Source: Spirillospora albida
Lineage (GTDB): Bacteria > Actinomycetota > Actinomycetes > Streptosporangiales > Streptosporangiaceae
Length of the DNA: 64,000 nt
Direction: 5' to 3'
Assembly: GCF_000718255.1 (NCBI RefSeq)
Contig: NZ_JOFJ01000001.1
Span: forward strand, 248,001 to 312,000
Shown: piece after piece, positions 9,438 to 18,123 of the stretch
Position numbering within the stretch: the first letter of the stretch is position 1
Layout of the letters: each line of letters begins with the position of its first letter
Notes under the pieces: model-generated
What the model was told of the DNA's origin: nothing
The model's database searches: none
Seen by the model: the letters and a program-made list of their open reading frames with translations, nothing else
Program-made: the position numbers and the translations under genes

Positions 9438-11504
9438 TTAGATGAGCTCCAGGGGGTCGATCTGAACACGAACGGTCTCCGCCGCCTTGCGCGCGCTGCG
9501 CACGCCCTGCGCCTCCTTGAGCGCGCGCGCGAGGGCGAGCGCCTCGCCGGACGGGACCCGGACGAGGGCGCGCTCTCGTTCCGGCCCGTCCCCGCCGGGC
9601 GGAGCGGGCACCGGGACGGGCCCGAGGACCTCCGCGCCGGGCGGCAGCCGGGCGTCCGCCAGCAGCTCGCGGATGGCGGCCGGGGAGGCGGTGAGGGACG
9701 CCATGCGGGCCGCCGGGGGGAACCCCACCTCCCGCCTCTCCGCCAGCTCCCGCTCTGCGTACGTGACCGGGTCCCACCGGACGAGGGCCTGGACGGCCGG
9801 CAGCGACCCCTCCGCCGACACGACCACCGGCCCCCCGGGGCGGACGAGCGCCGCCGCGTTCATCCAGCGCCGCAGCGTCTCCTCCCCCGCGCGCAGGTCG
9901 GGGCGGCCGAGCAGGACCCAGCCGTCCAGCAGCAGCGCCGCCGCGTACCCGCCGTCTGCGGGCGGCTCCGCGCCGGGCGTGCACACCACCAGGGCGCGCT
10001 CGCCGCCGACCCGGTCGAGGACCGCGTCGCGGCCCGACGTGCGCACCGGGACGCCGGGGAAGGCCCGGCCGAGCTCCTCGGCGGTCCGCTTCGCGCCCAC
10101 CACCACCGCCCGCACCTGGAGGAACCCGCACTCCGCGCAGGACCAGCCGCCCGCGACGCGCCCGCACCAGCGGCAGTGCGGCGCCGCGTGCGACGACGGC
10201 AGCGTGAGCGGCCCCTGGCACTCGGCGCAGCGCGCCGGCGCGCGGCACCGGCCGCACGCCAGCCCAGGCACGTACCCGCGGCGCGGCACCTGCACGAGCA
10301 CCGGGCCGTCGGCCAGCGCGCCCCGCGCCGCCTCGAACGCCACGTTCGGCAGCCGGGCGGTGCGGGCGGCGGCGTCCCGGGCGAGCTGCCCGTCCTCCCC
10401 CACGTACCGGACGTGCGGCATCGCCTCCCGGACGCGCGGCCGGCCGCCGCCGAGGGCGTGCGCCCAGCCCGTCTCGACGAGCCGGGTCGCCTCCGTCGTC
10501 CGGGTGAACCCGCCGATCAGCGCGGCGGCCCCCGACCGGTGCGCGCGCAGCGCGAGCACCTCCCGGGCGTGCGGATAGGGGGCGTGGGGCTCGGCGTGGA
10601 CGTCGTCGCCGTCGTCCCAGAGCACGACGAGCCCGAGATCGGCGACCGGCGCGAACATCGCCGCCCGGGTGCCGACCACCGCCCGCGCGGATCCGCGCCG
10701 GACGGCCAGCCACCGCCGGTACCGCTCGGCCGGCCCCGGCTCCGCCGTCAGCGCGACGTGCCGCCCCTCCCCCAGCTCCGCCGTGAGGACGGCGTCGAGC
10801 CGCGCGACGTCGCGCCCGTCGGCGACCACGACGAGCGCTCCCCGCCCGGCGTCCAGGGTGACGGCCACGGCTCGGGCGACGGCCTCCATCCAGCCGGGGC
10901 CGGGCAGGGCCGTCCACACCGCGCGAGGTGCCCGCCCGGCCTCCAGCGCCCCGAGGAACGATGCCCCCGCCGGGTACCGCCCCCACTCCCCGGCCCCCCG
11001 CCCGGGGGCCTGCTGAGGCTCCGGCGCCGGTTTCCGGGGCTCGGCCTCGACCCGGGCGTGGCGGGGCGGGACGGCCAGGCGGACGACGTCCGCGAAGGTA
11101 CCCGCGTAGCGGTCGGCGACCTCCCGCACCAGGGCGGCGATCCCGGGGGCCAGGACCGGTTCGGGCGAGGTGACCCGCTCGAGGAACAGCAGGCGCCCGT
11201 CGTGGCCGGTCTCGGTGACGCGCTCCAGGAGGAATCCGTCCACGAGCTGGCCCGCGAACCGGACCCGGACGCGGCAGCCCGGCACCGCCCGCGCGTCCAG
11301 GTCGGCGGGCACCAGGTAGTCGAACGGGCGGTCCAGATGCGGGAGCGGCACGTCGACCGCGATCCGCGCGACCGGAAGATCCTCCGCCGGGCTCTTCGCC
11401 CCCTTGCGGGGCGGTCTCCTCCCGGCCGCGGGGCGCGTGGCGGCGGGCGGGGGCAGATCGTCCAGCCCTGGAATGGATTCGGCTCCCCCGGCGTCCTTGA
11501 CCAC
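9438..11504 (-). CDS. priA: PriA-like primosomal protein N' lacking helicase motifs
   Basis: PriA normally reloads the replicative helicase at stalled forks. This 688-residue version keeps the N-terminal DNA-binding region (ARIAVDVPLPHLDRPFDYLV near 46-65) and the zinc-binding cysteines: CGRCRAPARCAEC, CRWCGR and CAECG between about 430 and 480. The Walker A loop that should read GxTGSGKT is replaced by LPGPGWMEA, and the DEEH box by WDDGDD. ATP hydrolysis is therefore unlikely. PriA proteins lacking these motifs are known in other actinobacteria. The GTG start lies 6 bases after a TAGGAC -10-like box, so the mRNA may be leaderless. Confidence 0.9.
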   Translation of the reverse strand: MVKDAGGAESIPGLDDLPPPAATRPAAGRRPPRKGAKSPAEDLPVARIAVDVPLPHLDRPFDYLVPADLDARAVPGCRVRVRFAGQLVDGFLLERVTETGHDGRLLFLERVTSPEPVLAPGIAALVREVADRYAGTFADVVRLAVPPRHARVEAEPRKPAPEPQQAPGRGAGEWGRYPAGASFLGALEAGRAPRAVWTALPGPGWMEAVARAVAVTLDAGRGALVVVADGRDVARLDAVLTAELGEGRHVALTAEPGPAERYRRWLAVRRGSARAVVGTRAAMFAPVADLGLVVLWDDGDDVHAEPHAPYPHAREVLALRAHRSGAAALIGGFTRTTEATRLVETGWAHALGGGRPRVREAMPHVRYVGEDGQLARDAAARTARLPNVAFEAARGALADGPVLVQVPRRGYVPGLACGRCRAPARCAECQGPLTLPSSHAAPHCRWCGRVAGGWSCAECGFLQVRAVVVGAKRTAEELGRAFPGVPVRTSGRDAVLDRVGGERALVVCTPGAEPPADGGYAAALLLDGWVLLGRPDLRAGEETLRRWMNAAALVRPGGPVVVSAEGSLPAVQALVRWDPVTYAERELAERREVGFPPAARMASLTASPAAIRELLADARLPPGAEVLGPVPVPAPPGGDGPERERALVRVPSGEALALARALKEAQGVRSARKAAETVRVQIDPLELI

Positions 11505-11641
11505 GTGCTTGTCCTACCAGATCCGTCCGACGCCCCCGCGCCGCGCTAGGCTGAGGCCCGTCCCATCCCGGGCGCGCGTCCGGCCGGCACGCTCCCGATG
11601 CCGCCGCGCCCGCGACGCCCGACGAGCCCCCTGCAGGCCAA

Positions 11642-13321
11642 GTGACCACAGCGCAATCCCCCGAACGGACGGACGCCCCGGCCCCGCAGGGATCTCCGAG
11701 CCGTCCCCCCGCGCCGGCCCGCCCCGCGTGGCGGCGCAGGCCGCGCCTCCGGCATCCCGTCGTGGCGGCGTCCCTGGCGTCCGCCGCCATGCACCTCGTC
11801 TGGGCGCTGTACCTGGCGACGGAGGGCGGCGACCTCGCCGCCCAGGCCGCGTGGACCGACTTCGTCTGGGAGAACCCCGGCGCCGCGTACAACTTCGCCT
11901 GGTACGGGGGAATGCACCCGGCCTCCTACAGCGTCGTGTCGCCCTACCTGATGGCGCTGTGCGGCATCCGCACGGTCGCCGTCATCACGGGCACGCTGTC
12001 CGCGGCCCTCACCGCGCACCTGCTGATGCGCTTCAAGGCGCGCATGGCGCTCCCGGCGGCCCTGTGGGCCGCGTTCGCGCTCGTCTGCAACACCGCGTCA
12101 GGACGGGTGACGTTCGGGCTGGGCCTGGTGTTCGCGCTCGCCGCGGCCGTCGTCGCGTTCGGCGGGCGCGGCACCCCGGCGCGGCGGATCGCCGGCATGA
12201 TCGCGCTCGGCCTCGCCGCCACCCTCGCCAGCCCCGTCGCGGGCCTGTTCCTCCTGGTCCTGGCCGCCGCGCTGCTCCTCACCGGCCGCCGCGCCGACGG
12301 GATCGCGCTCGCACTGCCCCTGCCGGTCGTGTCCGGGACGACGAGCCTGCTGTTCCCCTTCACCGGCGTCCAGCCCATCTCCTTCACCACGATCGTGCTG
12401 CCCGCCGTCACCAGCGTGATCGCGATGGCGCTGTGCGCGCCGAGGGAGTGGCGGCTGATCCGGACCGGAGCCGCGGTGTACCTGCTCGGCATCGCGCTGA
12501 CGTGGCTGATCCCGTCCCCGGTGGGCAGCAACGTCGAGCGGCTCGCCCTGCTGTTCGGCGGGATGTTCCTGCTGACCGCCGTGGCGCGGGCGCAGGGGGC
12601 CGCCCGGATCGCCGTGCTGTCGCTCGCGTTCATCGTCACGGCGTCCTGGCAGGTGGTGAAGCCCGTCGACGACGTGATCCACACCGAGCCGGCGCAGGCG
12701 GCCGCCCGGCACGGCCGCGCGCTCATCGAGAAGCTGGACGCGCTGGAGGCCGACCGGGCGCGGATCGAGGTCGTCCCGCTGCGGTCCCACTGGGAGTCGT
12801 CCGGCCTCAGCCGCGACTTCATCCTGGCGCGCGGCTGGAACCGCCAGGTGGACGCCGAGCGCAATCCCCTGTTCTACGAGGAGGGCGCGCTCACCGCCGC
12901 GTCCTACCGCGAATGGCTGCGCCGCTGGGCCGTCCACTACGTCGTCCTGCCCGAGCAGGAGCCCGACTGGGCGGCGCAGGAGGAGGCCGCCCTGGTCGCG
13001 AAGGGCCTGCCGTACCTGACGGAGGTCTGGCGGGACGACCACTGGCGCGTCTTCCGCGTCGCCGGCCAGGTCCCGGTCGTGGACGACCCGGGCGCGGTCC
13101 ACCGCTTCGAGTCGGCGAAGCTGGTCGTCGACATGCGGCGTCCGGGCTCGGCCCTGGCCCGCGTGGCCTGGTCGCCCTGGCTGACCGTCACGGGCCCGGA
13201 CGCCGGGGCCTGCCTGTCCCGGGACGGCGAGTTCGTCCGGCTGCACACCCGGCGTCCGGGCCGCTACACCGTCGAGGCCCGCTACGCCCTGTCCCGCGGG
13301 GATCGGTGCCCTCAGCCCTGA
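11642..13321 (+). CDS. multi-pass membrane protein of unknown function (possible GT-C-like)
   Basis: A 559-residue protein with a proline-rich cytoplasmic N-terminus of about 35 residues, ten or so hydrophobic segments between about 40 and 340, and a soluble C-terminal domain of about 200 residues. The topology and the loop FVWENPGAAYNFAWYGGMHP resemble actinobacterial membrane proteins with a GT-C glycosyltransferase-like layout, but no catalytic motif can be named. The GTG start lies 137 bases from the divergent priA start. A strong hairpin separates it from convergent metK. Confidence 0.75.
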   Translation: MTTAQSPERTDAPAPQGSPSRPPAPARPAWRRRPRLRHPVVAASLASAAMHLVWALYLATEGGDLAAQAAWTDFVWENPGAAYNFAWYGGMHPASYSVVSPYLMALCGIRTVAVITGTLSAALTAHLLMRFKARMALPAALWAAFALVCNTASGRVTFGLGLVFALAAAVVAFGGRGTPARRIAGMIALGLAATLASPVAGLFLLVLAAALLLTGRRADGIALALPLPVVSGTTSLLFPFTGVQPISFTTIVLPAVTSVIAMALCAPREWRLIRTGAAVYLLGIALTWLIPSPVGSNVERLALLFGGMFLLTAVARAQGAARIAVLSLAFIVTASWQVVKPVDDVIHTEPAQAAARHGRALIEKLDALEADRARIEVVPLRSHWESSGLSRDFILARGWNRQVDAERNPLFYEEGALTAASYREWLRRWAVHYVVLPEQEPDWAAQEEAALVAKGLPYLTEVWRDDHWRVFRVAGQVPVVDDPGAVHRFESAKLVVDMRRPGSALARVAWSPWLTVTGPDAGACLSRDGEFVRLHTRRPGRYTVEARYALSRGDRCPQP

Positions 13322-13342
13322 ACCCGCGAACGGCGCGCGCGA

Positions 13343-13383
13343 CGGCATGAGGGGCGGGCGCCGGGCGCCCGCCCCTCATGCCG
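13343..13383. terminator. bidirectional terminator hairpin between convergent genes
   Basis: A near-perfect inverted repeat of about 18 bp (GGCATGAGGGGCGGGCGC paired with its complement, 3-5 base loop) fills the space between the upstream stop codon and the metK stop. It lacks a U-tract on either strand, as is common for actinobacterial terminators. Confidence 0.8.
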
Positions 13384-13392
13384 TTGCGATGA

Positions 13393-14586
13393 CTACAGAC
13401 CGGCGGCCTTCGCCAGGGCCTTGGCGCGGTCGGTGGACTCCCAGGAGAAGTCGGGCTCGGGACGGCCGAAGTGGCCGTAGGCGGCCGTCTGCTGGTAGAT
13501 CGGGCGGAGCAGGTCGAGGTCGCGGACGATCGCGGCGGGGCGCAGGTCGAAGACCTCCAGGACCGCCTCCTGGATCTTGGCGACGGGCAGCTTCTCGGTG
13601 CCGAACGTCTCGACGAACACGCCGACGGGCTTGGCCTTGCCGATCGCGTACGCGACCTGGACCTCGGCGCGGTCGGCGAGCTCGGCGGCCACGATGTTCT
13701 TGGCGACCCAGCGCATCGCGTACGCGGCGGACCGGTCGACCTTGGACGGGTCCTTGCCGGAGAAGGCGCCGCCGCCGTGCCGGGCCATGCCGCCGTAGGT
13801 GTCCACAATGATCTTGCGGCCGGTGAGGCCGGCGTCGCCCATCGGGCCGCCGATCTCGAAGCGGCCGGTCGGGTTCACCAGGAGGCGGTAGCCGTCGGTG
13901 TCGAGGTCGAACTCGGCGAGCACCGGGTCGACGACGTGCTCCTTGATGTCCGGGGTGAGCAGCTCGCGCAGGTCGATGTCGGGCGCGTGCTGGCTGGACA
14001 GGACGACGGTGTCGAGGCGGACGGCGCGGTCGCCGTCGTACTCGATCGTGACCTGGGTCTTGCCGTCGGGGCGCAGGTAGGGCACCACGCCGCCCTTGCG
14101 GACCGCGGACAGGCGGTGCGCGAGCCTGTGCGCGATGGTGATCGGCAGCGGCATGAGGTCGGCGGTCTCGTTGCTGGCGTAGCCGAACATGAGGCCCTGG
14201 TCGCCGGCGCCCTGGCGGTCGAGGTCGTCGCGCCCCTCGCCCTCGCGGGTCTCGTAGGCGTCGTCGACGCCCTGCGCGATGTCGGGCGACTGGGCGCCGA
14301 TGGACACCGACACGCCGCAGGAGTGCCCGTCGAAGCCCTTCTTGGACGAGTCGTAGCCGATCTCGAGGATCTTCTCCCGGATCAGGGCGGGGATGTCCAC
14401 GTAGGTCTCGGTGGTGACCTCACCGGCCACGTGCACCTGACCCGTCGTGATCATGGTCTCGACGGCGACCCGGCTCTTCGGGTCGTCCTTGAGCATCGCG
14501 TCGAGGATCGCGTCACTGATCTGGTCCGCGATCTTGTCCGGGTGTCCTTCGGTGACGGACTCGGAGGTGAACAGGCGGCGAGACAC
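13393..14586 (-). CDS. metK: S-adenosylmethionine synthetase
   Basis: MetK makes SAM from methionine and ATP. The 397 residues include the N-terminal FTSESVTEGHPDKIADQISD, the ATP-binding GAGDQGLMFGYA near 127-138 and the P-loop-like GGGAFSGKDPSKVDRSAAY near 258-276, all family hallmarks. The GTG start has AAGGAG 9 bases upstream. The minus-strand upstream region carries a TAGACT -10 candidate overlapping a GGCTAG-N9-CTAGCC inverted repeat (14677-14697). No SAM riboswitch pattern was seen. The 5' UTR is about 100 bases. Confidence 0.97.
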   Translation of the reverse strand: MSRRLFTSESVTEGHPDKIADQISDAILDAMLKDDPKSRVAVETMITTGQVHVAGEVTTETYVDIPALIREKILEIGYDSSKKGFDGHSCGVSVSIGAQSPDIAQGVDDAYETREGEGRDDLDRQGAGDQGLMFGYASNETADLMPLPITIAHRLAHRLSAVRKGGVVPYLRPDGKTQVTIEYDGDRAVRLDTVVLSSQHAPDIDLRELLTPDIKEHVVDPVLAEFDLDTDGYRLLVNPTGRFEIGGPMGDAGLTGRKIIVDTYGGMARHGGGAFSGKDPSKVDRSAAYAMRWVAKNIVAAELADRAEVQVAYAIGKAKPVGVFVETFGTEKLPVAKIQEAVLEVFDLRPAAIVRDLDLLRPIYQQTAAYGHFGRPEPDFSWESTDRAKALAKAAGL

Positions 14587-14676
14587 GTACGTGAACTCCT
14601 TGCAGCGGCTGCTGACTGACGTCGCAGGGCGGATGTATTCGGTCTGGCAGGGGCCGCCCCCCGCCGGTTTCCCGAG

Positions 14677-14697
14677 GGCTAGGCCGGAAGTCTAGCC
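14677..14697. promoter_or_regulatory. inverted repeat overlapping a metK -10 candidate
   Basis: GGCTAG and CTAGCC are separated by 9 bases, and the right arm overlaps TAGACT, a -10 candidate on the minus strand about 105 bases upstream of metK. It could be an operator or simply a hairpin between coaBC and metK. No known regulator is matched. Confidence 0.3.
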
Positions 14698-14754
14698 GGA
14701 CCGGGGCCGGACGGCGGTACACCCGGCGCGACCGGACCGACCTCCCGCGGGATG

Positions 14755-15969
14755 TCAGGCGGTCGCGTCCGGCTTCAGACGGGCGTTCACGAGATCCCAC
14801 ACGACGCCCGCGAGCGCCTCCTTGGTGCCGTGCGGGACGTCCGTGGACGTGCCGTCGGCGCCGAGGACCACGGCCTCGTTGTCGGGACTGCCGAAGGTGA
14901 GGTTCTCTCCCACCTGGTTAACGACGAGAAGGTCGCATCCCTTCCGCGCGAGCTTGGCGCGTCCGTTGGCGAGGACGTCGTCGGTCTCGGCGGCGAACCC
15001 GACGATCACCTGGCCGGGGCGCCGGAGGGTGCCCAGCTCGGCCAGGATGTCGGGGTTCTTGACGAGCCGGATCGGCTCCGGCTCCGCCCCCTCGGCCTTC
15101 TTGATCTTCGAGGCGCGGTAGCCGGACGGCCGGAAGTCGGCGACGGCCGCGGCCATCACGACCGCGTCGGCGCCGGCCGAGGCGTCCAGCACGGCCTCCC
15201 GCATCTCGACCGCCGACCCGACGCGGACGACGGTGACGCCGGCGGGGTCGGGCAGCGCGGTGTTCGCGGCGACGAGCGTCACGCGGGCGCCGCGGGCCGC
15301 GGCCGTCCGGGCGAGGGCGTAGCCCTGGAGGCCGGACGAGCGGTTTCCGAGGAACCGGACCGGGTCGATGGCCTCGCGGGTGCCGCCGGCCGAGACGACG
15401 ACGTGCCGCCCGGCGAGATCATCGCCGCCGCCCGCGAGGACCCGGCGGGCGATCTCGAACAGCTCGGCGGGGTCGGGCAGCCGGCCGGGGCCGGTGTCCC
15501 TGCCGGTGAGGCGGCCGGAGGCGGGCTCCACCACGATCGCGCCGCGCGAGCGGAGCGTCGCGACGTTCGCGCGCGTCGCCGGGTGCTCCCACATCTCGGT
15601 GTGCATGGCGGGGGCGAACACGACCGGACATCGGGCGGTGAGCAGGGTGTTGGTCAGCAGGTCCCCGGCCAGGCCGTGCGCCGCCTTGGCGAGCAGGTCG
15701 GCGGTGGCGGGGGCGACGAACACCAGGTCGGCCTCCTGGCCGAGGCGGACGTGCGGCACCTCGCAGACCCCGTCCCACACTTCGCTGGAGACGGGATGGC
15801 CGGACAGCGCGGCCCATGTCGGCTCGCCGACGAACCGCAGCGCCTCGGCGGTGGGGACGACGCGGACGTCGTGCCCCGACTCGGTGAGCCGCCGCAGCAG
15901 CTCGCACACCTTGTACGCGGCGATGCCGGCGCCCACGCCGAGGACCACGCGGGGCTTGAGGGAGGTCAT
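14755..15969 (-). CDS. coaBC: bifunctional phosphopantothenoylcysteine decarboxylase / phosphopantothenate-cysteine ligase
   Basis: CoaBC performs two consecutive steps of coenzyme A synthesis. The CoaC half (about 1-185) is a flavoprotein with GVGAGIAAYKVCELLRRL at the N-terminus and PAMHTEMWEHPA near 122-133, the family's PxM-xxxMW element. The CoaB half (about 190-404) has VSAGGTREAIDPVRFLGNRSSG, AAVADFRP and the ASKIKK lysine motif. The ATG is chosen as the standard MTSLKPRVVLGVG start; the frame is open upstream without similarity. It follows rpoZ, a standard actinobacterial order (gmk-rpoZ-coaBC-metK). Confidence 0.95.
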   Translation of the reverse strand: MTSLKPRVVLGVGAGIAAYKVCELLRRLTESGHDVRVVPTAEALRFVGEPTWAALSGHPVSSEVWDGVCEVPHVRLGQEADLVFVAPATADLLAKAAHGLAGDLLTNTLLTARCPVVFAPAMHTEMWEHPATRANVATLRSRGAIVVEPASGRLTGRDTGPGRLPDPAELFEIARRVLAGGGDDLAGRHVVVSAGGTREAIDPVRFLGNRSSGLQGYALARTAAARGARVTLVAANTALPDPAGVTVVRVGSAVEMREAVLDASAGADAVVMAAAVADFRPSGYRASKIKKAEGAEPEPIRLVKNPDILAELGTLRRPGQVIVGFAAETDDVLANGRAKLARKGCDLLVVNQVGENLTFGSPDNEAVVLGADGTSTDVPHGTKEALAGVVWDLVNARLKPDATA

Positions 15970-16022
15970 GGGGCCCACTCTGCCATCGGGCGCCGGGCCC
16001 CGGACGCCCGGGGCCGGGCCGG

Positions 16023-16277
16023 TCAGCCCTCGATCGGCTCGGCGTTGAGGAGGCCCTCGCGGGTCTCGCGGAGCGCGATCGACAGGGGCTTCTCCTGCAC
16101 CTGCGTCTCGACGAGGGGGCCGACGTACTCCAGCAGGCCCTCGCCGAGCTGGGCGTAGTAGGCGTTGATCTGCCGGGCGCGCTTGGCCGCGATGCTCACG
16201 AGGCCGTACTTGGTGTCGACGACCTCCAGGAGCTCGTCGATCGACGGGTTGGTGATGCCTTCGCTGCTGGTCGCCAC
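16023..16277 (-). CDS. rpoZ: RNA polymerase omega subunit
   Basis: Omega helps fold and assemble the beta' subunit. The 84 residues contain NPSIDELLEVVDTKYGLVSI followed by AAKRARQINAYYAQLGEGL, the conserved omega core, and the tail KPLSIALRE. The GTG start beginning VATSSEG is preferred because GGAAGG lies 7 bases upstream; an in-frame GTG five codons earlier lacks a site. It lies 24 bases after gmk. Confidence 0.94.
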   Translation of the reverse strand: MATSSEGITNPSIDELLEVVDTKYGLVSIAAKRARQINAYYAQLGEGLLEYVGPLVETQVQEKPLSIALRETREGLLNAEPIEG

Positions 16278-16301
16278 TCGGTGGCCTTCCACTCGTAAAC
16301 G

Positions 16302-16892
16302 CTACTGACGAACAGCCATCAAGGTTAGCAGCTCGTCGCACACGCCCTGAACGGACGTGTTGACGAGGGTGACGTCGAACTCCTTCTCGGCGGCCAGTTC
16401 GATCCGGGCGGCGTCGAGGCGGCGCTCGATGACGTCGGGGGGCTCGGTGCCGCGGCCGGTGAGGCGGCGGACGAGCTCCTCCCAGGAGGGCGGGGCGAGG
16501 AACACGAGCTGCGCGTCGGGCATCGACCGGCGCACCTGGCGGGCGCCCTGCAGGTCGATCTCCAGCAGCACGGGCTCGCCGCGGGCGAGCCGTTCCTGGA
16601 CGGGGCGGCGGGGCGTGCCGTAGCGGTTGCCGGCGAACTCCGCCCATTCGAGGAGCTCCCCCTCGTCGACGAGCCGGTCGAAACCGGCGTCGTCGACGAA
16701 GAAGTACTGCACGCCGTCGGTCTCACCCGGGCGGGGGGCCCGGGTGGTCACCGAGACCGACAGCCACACCCGGGGGTGTGAGCGCCGGATCTCGGCGACG
16801 ACCGTGCTCTTGCCGACGCCCGACGGCCCGGAGAGGACCGTCAGCCGCCGTGCGAGGGCGCCGTGCGGGATGGAGCCGTCCGGCGCAGTCAT
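16302..16892 (-). CDS. gmk: guanylate kinase
   Basis: Gmk phosphorylates GMP to GDP. The 196 residues show the P-loop LSGPSGVGKSTV near 20-31, SVSVTTRAPRPGETDGVQYFF for GMP binding, EFAGNRYGTPR, and the LLEIDLQGARQVRR segment. The ATG start gives a short 15-residue extension before the P-loop strand. It follows mihF by about 100 bases and is followed closely by rpoZ. Confidence 0.95.
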   Translation of the reverse strand: MTAPDGSIPHGALARRLTVLSGPSGVGKSTVVAEIRRSHPRVWLSVSVTTRAPRPGETDGVQYFFVDDAGFDRLVDEGELLEWAEFAGNRYGTPRRPVQERLARGEPVLLEIDLQGARQVRRSMPDAQLVFLAPPSWEELVRRLTGRGTEPPDVIERRLDAARIELAAEKEFDVTLVNTSVQGVCDELLTLMAVRQ

Positions 16893-16995
16893 GGGTGCGC
16901 CGGAGCCGGACGGGATGGTGCCGGGCCGGGGCTGCGAGAGTGCAGGCCCCTGCCCGGCCGCGGCGTCGCCGCCGCGCCCGCCCGTGAGTCGCGCG

Positions 16996-17322
16996 TCAGC
17001 GGTTCGCACTTCCGCCGAACTCACTCTCCAGGGAGGCGCGCTGGTTCGTGCCGAGACCCCGCACACGGCGGGACTCGGCGATGCCCAGACGCTCCATGAT
17101 CTGCTTCGCACGGACCTTGCCCACGCCGGGCAGGGACTCCAGGAGGGCCGACACCTTCATCTTCCCGATGACGTCGTCGGACTGACCCTCCTTGAGAACC
17201 TCCGCAAGGGAGGTTCCCCCGTGCTTGAGCCGGTTCTTAACCTCGGCCCGCTCCTTGCGGGCCTTGGCAGCCTTCTCCAGGGCTGCGGCGCGCTGTTCGG
17301 GGGTTAGGGGCGGAAGAGCCAC
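16996..17322 (-). CDS. mihF: actinobacterial integration host factor, nucleoid-associated protein
   Basis: This 108-residue protein belongs to the mIHF/sIHF family, unrelated to enterobacterial IHF. It binds DNA through a helix-two-turn-helix and influences nucleoid compaction and development in Streptomyces. Visible features are MALPPLTPEQRAAALEKAAK, then a charged coiled region, then LLESLPGVGKVRAKQIMERL (about 62-81), the H2TH DNA-binding core, and RVRGLGTNQRASLESEF. The GTG start has GAGGTG 6 bases upstream. A -35/-10 pair lies just upstream at 17369-17398. Confidence 0.95.
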   Translation of the reverse strand: MALPPLTPEQRAAALEKAAKARKERAEVKNRLKHGGTSLAEVLKEGQSDDVIGKMKVSALLESLPGVGKVRAKQIMERLGIAESRRVRGLGTNQRASLESEFGGSANR

Positions 17323-17368
17323 GCCGGGTCACCTCAGGTTTCCACTCGACGGAGTCGGACGGGTTGGG

Positions 17369-17398
17369 AAACTAGCGAGTTCACGCCCCATAAGGCAA
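17369..17398 (-). promoter_or_regulatory. sigma-70-type promoter of mihF
   Basis: On the minus strand TTGCCT (17393-17398) and TAGTTT (17369-17374) are separated by 18 bases, a good housekeeping promoter. It places the start of transcription near 17362 and gives a 5' UTR of about 40 bases. Confidence 0.6.
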
Positions 17399-17690
17399 CG
17401 TGAAGTGCCGTTTGGCCCGCCACAAAATCACGAAAATCACTCCCCGAAGTGTCCTGAATACAGAGTGTACCCAACTCGGGCGGTGCGGCGGGGCATCCCC
17501 GCGCCTTGCAGGACTTTCACATGATCGTGAAAAAGTCCCTGCGGCGACCCACTTTGCGGCACTTTGTGCCCACGCGTCCCGGCGGTCCCACGGCCCGGAG
17601 CGCCGCCCGCCCGCGATCCCGCCGGAGACCGGAGAGGCCGCCGGGACGGTTGTGATCTCGGGCACAGGGCGGCCCCGGCCCGCCTCCGCG

Positions 17691-17708
17691 GCGTGACGCT
17701 CATCACGC
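17691..17708. promoter_or_regulatory. inverted repeat resembling a BldD box
   Basis: GCGTGA and TCACGC are separated by 6 bases. BldD sites are described as AGTGA followed by a variable spacer and TCACC, so the GTGA/TCAC core fits. It lies about 370 bases upstream of mihF. Assignment to BldD is inference; its gene is in this window. Confidence 0.35.
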
Positions 17709-18123
17709 CGGACGGGTTCCGGACACCCTCGGCGGCCCCGGGCTGCCATCCTCTCCGACAGTCCCCCGCCAAGATCGTCACGTACCCCGTCCGGAACCGC
17801 CCCGACTTCTGCTCCCCGCGGCGAACCGCCGCCCGCACACGAACACGCGCACACGAACACCGGCACGATTCCCGTCGAACGTCCGGCGCCCGGAATCCGT
17901 TCCGGTACCGCCGAACCCGGTCCGGTTCGGCGCCTGCCGCAATGCGGAAGACGCCCCCGCCTATTCGCAATGCGAGGAAAACCACAAAGGGCGTTCCGGC
18001 GCGCTCCAGTTCGCACCGGCATCCGCCATACCGGGAATGAAATCCGGCACGGCGGCGCACCGGAACCCCGCGCGTTCCGCCCGCACCGTCGCCGAGCGCG
18101 CCCGTGAGGGCCCGCCGGGACCG

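Larger units (their letters stand above)
17323..18123. other. 800-base gene-free stretch between pyrF and mihF
   Basis: No open frame here has family resemblance or a ribosome-binding site. The stretch is less GC-rich than its surroundings, especially 17390-17560 and 17940-18040, and contains the mihF promoter at its left edge. Short repeated elements are visible: the gcgtga/tcacgc inverted repeat at 17691-17708, two CGCAATGCG copies about 30 bases apart near 17940-17980, and related AT-rich words around TCACGAAAATCAC and TGATCGTGAAAAAG. It may be a developmental control region of mihF or an unrecognised small RNA. Confidence 0.5.

Noticed and set aside
9226..11892. 888-codon open frame on the minus strand overlapping priA
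   Set aside because: Arg/Pro/Gly-rich composition and no family resemblance; it is a shadow of priA caused by high GC content.
14587..14754. Possible SAM riboswitch upstream of metK
   Set aside because: None of the SAM-I, SAM-II or SAM-IV consensus segments is visible; only a short inverted repeat and a -10 candidate are present.
17437..18060. Open frames of 150-200 codons in the mihF-pyrF gap
   Set aside because: No ribosome-binding site, biased shadow-like composition and no recognisable family on either strand.
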